Shown: in pieces, positions 7,234 through 12,378 of the stretch | Position numbering within the stretch: position 1 is the stretch's first letter | Layout: each line of letters begins with the position of its first letter | Assembly: GCA_030604165.1 (NCBI GenBank) | Contig: JAUVWK010000049.1 | Span: 1-12,378, forward strand | Reading direction: 5' to 3' | Length of the DNA: 12,378 nt | Origin: Alphaproteobacteria bacterium | GTDB lineage: Bacteria > Pseudomonadota > Alphaproteobacteria > UBA828 | Notes under the pieces: generated by a model | Told to the model about the DNA's origin: nothing | Database searches by the model: none | What the model saw: only the letters and a program-made list of their open reading frames with translations | Made by a program: the position numbers and the translations under genes

Positions 7234-7473
7234 AGAAAATCGTTCCCTCTCTCGTGCAGGCAGAAGCCCTACTATCTGTTCGGCCAAGTAATTCTCGCAA
7301 TATCTTGCGCTCAACACGGGCAAACTGAGCGCGCTCGGGCTGCTTTTCGCGAGGTCATACACCTAAACCCGAAGTTCGACCGCGCGTTCGTCGAAACTTG
7401 GGCACCCTACTGGAACCCTGCCGATCTGGAACACGAGATCGACGGCCTACGCAGGGCCGGCTGGGATGGGTGA
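7234..7473 (+). pseudogene. 3' remnant of a TPR-repeat protein (cyclase/BTAD-regulator type)
   Basis: The frame that ends at TGA 7471-7473 reads as the C-terminus of a tetratricopeptide-repeat protein. It has YYLFGQVILA, then GQTERARAAFREVIHLNPKF (a clear TPR helix pair with the LNP turn), then a tail with NPADLEHEIDGLRRAGW. That tail resembles the LEH-x-DGLR-AG ending common on multi-domain adenylate-cyclase-like or BTAD regulators with TPR tails. Upstream the frame is closed by TAG at 7231-7233, and no start codon with a ribosome-binding site or N-terminal domain precedes it, so only the last 70 or so codons survive. The recognisable part begins near 7264. Together with the 5' regulator fragment at the left edge of the window, it brackets the transporter/dehydrogenase genes. 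Confidence 0.6.
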
Positions 7474-7508
7474 GGTTCCAGTGAATCGTCCCAGATTGCC
7501 GGCCGCCA

Positions 7509-7584
7509 AATGTCGCCTTATGGCTATCAGCGGTAGTTGGAGCACGCCGCTCGGCACGACCGCTTCGCCCCCAACAACAGACAT
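7509..7584 (+). repeat. dispersed repeat element, copy 1 (about 76 bp)
   Basis: The first 25 bases (7509-7533) match 8716-8741 with one substitution and one single-base gap, in the same orientation. The element seems to end at GACAT (7580-7584), the inverse of its ATGTC start (7510-7514). That gives a length close to copy 2 and a shared GACC in the middle. The interior has diverged strongly. It resembles the short palindromic intergenic repeats seen in many Hyphomicrobiales genomes, but I cannot name the family. Confidence 0.5.
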
Positions 7585-7724
7585 CCAGGATCTAAACGTC
7601 TGCTTATCGCAGGAAAGCCGACGTGAATCGCCGCGTCGCGGCGAGACCGGGTTTGACCCAAGGCGGTCCTTTGACGCGAAGGTCGATCCGAGATGAAACG
7701 TTACAGTTTTTCTCAATTCTGTGC

Positions 7725-7733
7725 TGTGATAAT
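7725..7733 (+). promoter_or_regulatory. candidate extended -10 promoter for the methyltransferase gene
   Basis: TGTGATAAT matches the extended -10 form TGnTATAAT with one mismatch in the hexamer. No good -35 box is seen at normal distance, as can be the case for extended -10 promoters. It would give a leader of about 75 bases. A T-rich run follows immediately. Confidence 0.3.
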
Positions 7734-7814
7734 TTTTTTTCTCGCGGCCAAAAAATCTGGGAACCCTCAGGTAGAAATTTGCGCCTTCTTGTGACCAATC
7801 TGAGGAGATACGCC

Positions 7815-8615
7815 ATGGCCGATGATCTCAAACCAAGAACTTCGGAAAATAATGGGCGACTGTGGGGGGAACGAGCGCATGACTGGGCCGATATTCAGGA
7901 GGGTACGGTCCGTCCCGTTTATGAAGCAGTCATTGAGCGCACGGGCGTCCGATCAGGAACGCGATACCTCGACGTTGGCTGCGGAGCCGGAATGGCGGCG
8001 CAGATCGCGGCGTCTCACGGCGCCGAAGTAACAGGTATCGACGCGGCGGACGCGCTTCTCGAGATTGCGCGATCACGCGTGCCCGAGGCTGATTTTCAGC
8101 AAGGTGATATGGAGGAGTTGCCGTTTGCGGACCAGACTTTCGATGTCGTTACCGGGTTCAACTCGTTCCAATACGCTGGTAACGCCGTTGTAGCTTTAGC
8201 TGAAGCCCGACGAGTGACCAAGGCCGACGGTTCCGTTATCATCATGACATGGGGCGATCCCGAAGGTATGGAAGCGGCTTCGCTAGTTGCGGCGATGCGT
8301 CCTCTGATGCCACCACCACCACCGGGTGCTCCTGGACCGTTCGCGCTCTCGGACGAAGCAGCATTGCGGCAATTTGCAGCCAATGCCAATCTCGAACCTG
8401 TCGAGGTTTTCGACATCGACAGCCCGTTCATCTATGCCGATGAAGCCACCGCAATACACGGTCTCAACTCCTCTGGCGTTGCTGCTCGCGCTATGAAGAA
8501 CACGAGTGAGCAAGCTGTCACTGAGGCACACGCCGGAGCAATCGCTCCCTTCCGTCAATCTGATGGGAGCTATCGCATTGAGGCTTCGTTCCGCTGCTTG
8601 CTTGCGCGGCCCTGA
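7815..8615 (+). CDS. class I SAM-dependent methyltransferase
   Basis: This 266-residue cytoplasmic protein should transfer a methyl group from S-adenosylmethionine to an unknown small molecule. ATG 7815 follows GAGGAG (7802-7807) at seven bases, so the longer open frame from 7623 is not used. The Rossmann fold shows motif I LDVGCGAG (52-59), the acidic ribose-binding residue in GIDAAD (Asp76), the ELPFADQTFDVV stretch of Methyltransf_11 proteins (101-112) and a VIIMTWGDPE strand (141-150). A run of five prolines (166-170) starts a C-terminal cap that likely sets substrate choice. It looks UbiE-like in the core but lacks clear UbiE hallmarks further on. It stands alone between two repeat elements, so there is no operon context, and the link to the amine-related genes to its left is only by proximity. 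Confidence 0.85.
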   Translation: MADDLKPRTSENNGRLWGERAHDWADIQEGTVRPVYEAVIERTGVRSGTRYLDVGCGAGMAAQIAASHGAEVTGIDAADALLEIARSRVPEADFQQGDMEELPFADQTFDVVTGFNSFQYAGNAVVALAEARRVTKADGSVIIMTWGDPEGMEAASLVAAMRPLMPPPPPGAPGPFALSDEAALRQFAANANLEPVEVFDIDSPFIYADEATAIHGLNSSGVAARAMKNTSEQAVTEAHAGAIAPFRQSDGSYRIEASFRCLLARP

Positions 8616-8715
8616 CCGCAAGGCGGGGCTGCCCGATGACTGATTTTAATGCGGTGGACGGCTACTACCCCACGGCTTTGCGATGGGCTTATTTCGTGGT
8701 CATGGACGAGCCGCG

Positions 8716-8792
8716 AATGTCGCCTTTTGGCTATCAGGCGGAAGTGCCCAAATGCGCGGATTTGCGACCAGTGTGGGCTCTAAAGGCGACAT
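8716..8792 (+). repeat. dispersed palindromic repeat element, copy 2 (about 77 bp)
   Basis: The left end ATGTCGCCTTT (8717-8727) is a perfect 11-bp inverse of the right end AAAGGCGACAT (8782-8792), 54 bases apart. Inside, CGCCT (8721-8725) can also pair with AGGCG (8736-8740). The first 26 bases repeat copy 1. It lies in the convergent gap between the methyltransferase and the - strand chaperone gene. The rest of that gap (8616-8715 and 8793-8835) shows no gene. The inverted ends allow a small non-autonomous element or a REP-type sequence. Confidence 0.6.
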
Positions 8793-8835
8793 CGGCCCCC
8801 GCCGCTGAGCCAACTCTAGTTTATGAGTACACGAC

Positions 8836-9504
8836 CTAGTCCGGGCCCGGTTCGCCGCCCTCTCCGCGGGCGGCCTCGTCGCGCTCCGAGCGGATGAAAT
8901 CCGCGGTCAGTCGCGCCATATCGCGGTAGACCGGCAGCGCCGCCGCATCCGCGACCTGGTCGCAAAACTGCGGCACCCATCGCGAAATATGCTGCTCGAG
9001 AAATACCGCCTGGGTGCGGCGGCAAGCCGTCACCGCGTCGGGATCGTCGCGTTCCAGCGCCTCGGCCTCGCGGCCGATCAGCTCTTTCATGAACTCGAAC
9101 TCGACACTGATGTGGTCCGGCATATCCTGAAAATCGGAGCGGTAACGAAAGCCGCAGCTCTCGATGAATGCGGCCACCTTGGCCGTTGCCGCGCCCCACA
9201 ACGCGCCTTCCAATTGCGCCGATTCGTACGGCGCGATGTGCTTGCCAGGCCCGACGAAGAGGCGCGTGAAGTCGATTCCGAGATCGCGGAGCAGCTCGTC
9301 CTCGGAGTCGCCGCGAAACGCCTCGCCCAACTCGACCCCGGCGTTCGAGAGCGCGGCCAGCAATGGCGGGCGGCGGATTTCGCGCCAGAATTCCGGCGTC
9401 GGCTCGCTTTGAAAGACCAAGGCCAGGAAGCCGTAGAGGTTGCCGCGCTCCGCAGTCTTGCCGACCCGGTCAGCCTGGTTCGGACGGCCGCTCGTGCGGG
9501 TCAT
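8836..9504 (-). CDS. TorD-family molybdoenzyme assembly chaperone
   Basis: This 222-residue cytoplasmic chaperone probably binds the Tat signal of the catalytic subunit encoded just upstream, and holds it back until the molybdenum cofactor is inserted. Family features are the N-terminal helix NLYGFLALVF (22-31), the DFTRLFVGPG motif (78-87) leading into APYES (91-95), and the MPDHISVEFEFM motif (128-139). The length is normal for TorD/DmsD/NarJ-type proteins, and the fold is all-helical by appearance. The start at 9504 (MTRTSGRPNQ) lies 29 bases after the catalytic subunit's stop. The open frame runs on into that gene, but the family similarity begins only near residue 20. The Shine-Dalgarno is weak (GAGAC), suggesting translational coupling. 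A charged Gly/Glu-rich tail ends the protein. Confidence 0.85.
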   Translation of the reverse strand: MTRTSGRPNQADRVGKTAERGNLYGFLALVFQSEPTPEFWREIRRPPLLAALSNAGVELGEAFRGDSEDELLRDLGIDFTRLFVGPGKHIAPYESAQLEGALWGAATAKVAAFIESCGFRYRSDFQDMPDHISVEFEFMKELIGREAEALERDDPDAVTACRRTQAVFLEQHISRWVPQFCDQVADAAALPVYRDMARLTADFIRSERDEAARGEGGEPGPD

Positions 9505-9533
9505 CGTTGTCTCGGACCAGTGGATTCTATCCG

Positions 9534-12056
9534 CTAGGCGGCGGTCACGCGGACCACTGTGTCCATCCAGCGATGCTGGCCGTTGATGGGGTCGGGCGAA
9601 TTCGGAATGATCCAGTTGGGATGCACCCCGTTGGCCCGCCACCATTTGCGCTCCAGCTCCGGATCGTCGTCCGTACCGGTCGGCGATTTGTTGCCGGAGG
9701 CATAGCGGCCATATTCCCAGTGCCCGCAGTGGAACGAGATGGCGATCACGCCCGGCACCACGGCGGGTGTCACATTGACCTTGGTGACCACGTCGCCGAT
9801 CTCGGAAGCGACGCGAACCAAATCACCGTCGCGGACGCCGATACGCGCGCTGGTCTGCGGGTTAATCCAAGCCGGATTATCGTGATAGATCTCAGTCAGC
9901 CACTTGCAGTTCGCGCTCCGCGAATGGATATGCACGTTCACCTTGAAGGTCGTGAGGATGAGCTGGTCGTCGCCCATCAGCTCGTGCTCGGGCACGGCCA
10001 CATAGGTCGGCAGCGGCGGCAAGCCCTTCTCCTCCATGATCTCGGAGTATAGCTCCAGATAGCCTGACTTGTTCACCTTGTCGGGCTTGTAGCCTTTGTA
10101 GACCGCGCCGCCGATCTCTTGCCCGACATAGCCTTTGTAGGCGTTCTTGGTGTGCGCATAGCCCTTCTCGGTCGCCTCCTCCGGGCTCTTGGCCTTGGAC
10201 TTGGTCCAGTTCCAGTACACGCCCGTGGCCTCGTCGAAGATCACGCCGTCCTTCACGAGCGCTTCGGCCTTCACTTTCTTCTTGTAGGCGTAGTAGGGCG
10301 GCTTGGCCTCTGAGTCGTGCCAGACACCTTGGGTCTTCATAAATTCGAAGCCGCCGGCCTCCTTCACGCCAGGGGTCATTTCGCAGGACAGGCGCACGAA
10401 CTCCTCCTTGGACTCGAAGCCCAAGGGGAAGCCCATGCGCTCGGCGAGCTCGCAGCAGACATCGCCGAAGTCCCGGGTTTCGCCGAGCGGCGGCACGACG
10501 GGCTGGCGGATGTAATACTCGGCTACGCCGTTGGGCGAGACCATATCTTCCCAGTCCCAGCGCTCGAGATAGGTGGCGTCGGGCAGGATGAGGTCCGCCA
10601 GCGCCGCCGATTCGTCGTAGAACGGACTGACGCAGACCGTGTAGGGAATCAGGCTCTCATCCTTGAGAACGTCGATATTCTCCTGCACGTCGCCGTTCGA
10701 ATAGACCGGGGCGTAGCAGTACCACATGTAGATCTCGGGCCTGCCGGCGCTGCCGTCCTTGATCATCTTGAGGACGTGATGGCTCATGTGGTGGGTCGGA
10801 AGCGCGGCCTGGCCTTTGAAGCCGTCGAGGATCTTCAGCTTCTTGCTTTTCGGCTTCTCCTTCGGCCCCTTGGGATATTTCCAACTGGCGCCAACCGCCT
10901 TGCAGCGGCCGCCGGGGTTGTCCATGTTGCCGGTGATCGCGGCCAGCATCTGGATGGCGCGCTCGGCATCGTTGCCGTTGTAGTGGGCCACGGCGCCGCG
11001 ATAGCTGATCACCACCGCCGGCTTGGTGGTGGCGAACTCGCGCGCGATCGAGCGGATTTTGTCGGCCGCGACGCCGCTGACCTGCTCCGCCCACTCGGGC
11101 GTGTATTGGGCGAGGTGGCGTTGCAACGCCGCCACCTTTTGCTCTGTGGTGGCGTGGCGGTCGCGCGTGAACTTGCAGTATTTCAGGTAGGCTTCGCCCT
11201 CGCCGCGGTAGAGATCCTCGCTCATGATGACGTTGCACATGGCAAGCGCCACGGCCCCGTCGGCCGCGGGCCTAATCGGCACCCACTCGCGAGACTTGGC
11301 GGCCGTGTTCGACAGCCTGACGTCGAAGGTCACCATCGGCACGTTGCGCCCGGCTATCGCTTCCACCAGCCTGTGCGCCACCGGGATGTGGTTGGTGTGC
11401 GTCTCCAGGCAGTTGGAGCCGAAGTTCAGAACGAACTTGGTCTTGTCGAAATCCCAGTTGTCGAAGTGCCCGCCCCAGGTCAGCTCCTGGGCGGTCCACT
11501 TGCCGCCTTCGCAAATGCTGGTGTGGTTGCCGATCGTGCCGGTGCCGTAGTTCGCCAGGAAGACGCTTTTGATCAGCTTGCTGGAGCTCGCCTTCATACG
11601 GCCATAGTGGAACATGAATTTTTCCGGATGACCGTCGTCGCGGAGCGTCTTGAGACGACCGGCCAGTTCGGTCAAGGCCTCGTCCCAGGAGATGCGCTGC
11701 CACTTTCCCTCGCCGCGCGCACCGGTCCGCTTGAGCGGATAGAGGATCCGATCCGGATCGTAGACCTGATTGACGCCGGCCTGGCCCTTGGAACAGACCT
11801 TGCCGCCGGTCCGGATGGAATTGGGCTGGCCTTCGATCTTGACGAGCCGCCCGTTTTCCACGAACCCGACCGCGGCACAGCGCGTCACGCACTGCCAGCA
11901 CGCGGTCGGCACGGCCTGACGAGCCTTACCGGTGAGCGGAGAGAAGTCTCGTCCGCCGCGCGCCAATTCATCCGCGGCGACGAGAGCGCTTTTGGTGACC
12001 ACCGCCGCACCCGCGGCGACGGCACCGAGCTTGAGGAAATCGCGACGAGTTGTCAT
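9534..12056 (-). CDS. Tat-exported molybdopterin oxidoreductase catalytic subunit (PsrA/TtrA/ArrA-like)
   Basis: This 840-residue DMSO-reductase-family enzyme should carry a bis-pterin-guanine-dinucleotide molybdenum centre and act in the periplasm. TRRDFLK (3-9) plus the Ala-rich stretch to about 28 is a Tat signal. The FS0 4Fe-4S site is C53-x2-C56-x3-C60-x27-C88, followed by the usual basic residue (Lys90). Cys182 in NHTSIC (177-182) lies where Cys-ligated members bind molybdenum. The cofactor-binding C-terminal domain is present (ILTTFKVNVHIHSRS and GHWEYGRYASG). The start follows GAGGAG (six-base gap), which overlaps the stop of the upstream membrane-subunit gene, so the genes are coupled. 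Substrate: polysulfide, thiosulfate, tetrathionate or an arsenic oxyanion are family options. HYGRM (150-154) stands where ArrA has RGRY, which argues against arsenate. No named enzyme can be assigned. Confidence 0.9.
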   Translation of the reverse strand: MTTRRDFLKLGAVAAGAAVVTKSALVAADELARGGRDFSPLTGKARQAVPTACWQCVTRCAAVGFVENGRLVKIEGQPNSIRTGGKVCSKGQAGVNQVYDPDRILYPLKRTGARGEGKWQRISWDEALTELAGRLKTLRDDGHPEKFMFHYGRMKASSSKLIKSVFLANYGTGTIGNHTSICEGGKWTAQELTWGGHFDNWDFDKTKFVLNFGSNCLETHTNHIPVAHRLVEAIAGRNVPMVTFDVRLSNTAAKSREWVPIRPAADGAVALAMCNVIMSEDLYRGEGEAYLKYCKFTRDRHATTEQKVAALQRHLAQYTPEWAEQVSGVAADKIRSIAREFATTKPAVVISYRGAVAHYNGNDAERAIQMLAAITGNMDNPGGRCKAVGASWKYPKGPKEKPKSKKLKILDGFKGQAALPTHHMSHHVLKMIKDGSAGRPEIYMWYCYAPVYSNGDVQENIDVLKDESLIPYTVCVSPFYDESAALADLILPDATYLERWDWEDMVSPNGVAEYYIRQPVVPPLGETRDFGDVCCELAERMGFPLGFESKEEFVRLSCEMTPGVKEAGGFEFMKTQGVWHDSEAKPPYYAYKKKVKAEALVKDGVIFDEATGVYWNWTKSKAKSPEEATEKGYAHTKNAYKGYVGQEIGGAVYKGYKPDKVNKSGYLELYSEIMEEKGLPPLPTYVAVPEHELMGDDQLILTTFKVNVHIHSRSANCKWLTEIYHDNPAWINPQTSARIGVRDGDLVRVASEIGDVVTKVNVTPAVVPGVIAISFHCGHWEYGRYASGNKSPTGTDDDPELERKWWRANGVHPNWIIPNSPDPINGQHRWMDTVVRVTAA

Positions 12057-12066
12057 TGCTCGCTCC

Positions 12067-12378
12067 TCAGATTCCGACCGGGCCGGTGATTTGCCCGGCG
12101 ATGACGATGACGTACCGCAACATGACCCCACCCGCCAGGACGAGCACCGGCACGATGAACTCGATCGCTGGATTCGCCCGATAGATCTGGTGGAACAAGA
12201 GCCGCGGCGCGATCACGCGCAGCCCGACCAAGGCAGGTATTACAAGCCCGATGCCGACGACGCCGACCCAGAACAGGATGGTCAGGGCGCCGCCCGACAT
12301 CACGATGTCCACGGCATACTCGGCGCTACCCACCGTGAGCTGGGCGAACATGATGAAGAGGAATATCGCCAAGAGCTC
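12067..12378 (-). CDS. NrfD/PsrC-like quinone-interacting membrane subunit (partial)
   Basis: The last 103 residues of an integral membrane protein are visible; the gene continues past the right edge, so its start is not in the window. Three hydrophobic segments are seen: LAIFLFIMFAQLTVG, then ALTILFWVGVVGIGLVIPAL, then FIVPVLVLAGGVMLRYVIVIAG. The GG-x-x-LRYV-x-x-AGQ ending is typical of NrfD/PsrC proteins, which exchange electrons between the quinone pool and a periplasmic iron-sulfur subunit. The stop (12067-12069) lies 10 bases before the catalytic subunit's ATG and overlaps its ribosome-binding site. The membrane-then-catalytic order recalls the ttrBCA arrangement more than psrABC. The iron-sulfur partner would be expected just to the right. 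Confidence 0.85.
   Translation of the reverse strand, partial: ELLAIFLFIMFAQLTVGSAEYAVDIVMSGGALTILFWVGVVGIGLVIPALVGLRVIAPRLLFHQIYRANPAIEFIVPVLVLAGGVMLRYVIVIAGQITGPVGI

Larger units (their letters stand above)
7474..7814. other. non-coding gap with repeat and hairpin elements
   Basis: I see no convincing gene in these 341 bases. It contains one copy of a dispersed element (7509-7584) and an imperfect hairpin (ACGTC 7596-7600 with GACGT 7620-7624). It also holds an AT-rich stretch with a T8 run (7733-7740) that can pair with A6 at 7750-7755, and the start signals of the methyltransferase gene. Small open frames crossing it on both strands have no recognisable domain or good start site. Confidence 0.6.

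Noticed and set aside
7447..7716. small open frames on both strands between the TPR remnant and the methyltransferase gene
   Set aside because: They run through the copy 1 repeat and hairpins, lack start signals, and show no family resemblance.
7733..7755. T8/A6 pair as a terminator
   Set aside because: The stem would be A-T only and is not followed by a T-run on the + strand. There is no gene immediately upstream that needs it; it is better seen as an AT-rich promoter flank.
7623..7814. N-terminal extension of the methyltransferase frame
   Set aside because: The frame is open, but the candidate promoter and T8 run lie within it. ATG 7815 has GAGGAG at proper spacing and starts where the family similarity does.
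8636..8839. 67-codon + strand frame in the convergent gap
   Set aside because: Most of it crosses the palindromic repeat (MSPFGYQ onward is repeat sequence). There is no good ribosome-binding site and no known domain, so it is probably a spurious repeat-derived frame.
10317..12089. 590-codon open frame on the + strand opposite the molybdoenzyme gene
   Set aside because: It is fully antisense to a gene with clear domain motifs. Long antisense open frames are expected in GC-rich coding DNA, and its translation shows no recognisable domain.
1..12378. CRISPR arrays, tRNA or rRNA genes, transposase genes, phage genes
   Set aside because: I looked for regularly spaced repeats, tRNA-like arms and transposase or integrase motifs and saw none on either strand.

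Overview
The window looks like a GC-rich alphaproteobacterial chromosome, most likely Hyphomicrobiales or a neighbouring order. The clues are GC-rich genes with GGAGG-type ribosome-binding sites, Tat-exported binding proteins, remnants of BTAD/TPR-type regulators and short palindromic intergenic repeats. The order is inferred from gene style, not from a database match.

Left part (1-7105, + strand): after the truncated start of a BTAD/SARP-like regulator (107-286) comes a probable catabolic operon. It encodes a Tat-exported family-1 solute-binding protein (421-1773), two MalF/MalG-type permeases (1831-2793 and 2790-3686), a MalK/UgpC-type ATPase (3705-4811), and a 725-residue trimethylamine-dehydrogenase-family flavoprotein (4928-7105). 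The flavoprotein keeps the Cys for covalent FMN and the four Cys of a 4Fe-4S cluster. A strong terminator-like hairpin lies between the binding protein and the permeases. The simplest reading is uptake of a methylated or amine-bearing, possibly sugar-like, compound followed by oxidative N-dealkylation or deamination in the cytoplasm. The substrate cannot be named: two active-site positions that are Tyr and His in trimethylamine dehydrogenase are Ile and Asp here.

Middle (7106-8835): mostly degraded or non-coding DNA. It holds the 3' remnant of a TPR-type protein (about 7234-7473) and one intact class I SAM-dependent methyltransferase gene (7815-8615). Two related elements of about 76 bp (7509-7584 and 8716-8792) with short inverted-repeat ends flank the methyltransferase in the same orientation. 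The 5' regulator fragment at the left edge and the 3' TPR fragment here bracket the transporter/dehydrogenase block, which suggests insertion into, or rearrangement around, an older regulator locus.

Right part (8836-12378, - strand): an operon for a membrane-anchored molybdopterin oxidoreductase, read right to left. It encodes an NrfD/PsrC-like membrane subunit (cut by the window edge), a Tat-exported catalytic subunit with an N-terminal 4Fe-4S cluster and a predicted Cys ligand to molybdenum, and a TorD-family assembly chaperone. The iron-sulfur electron-transfer subunit expected for this type of complex is not in the window and may lie further right. The substrate is not assignable; the family includes polysulfide, thiosulfate, tetrathionate and arsenic-oxyanion enzymes.
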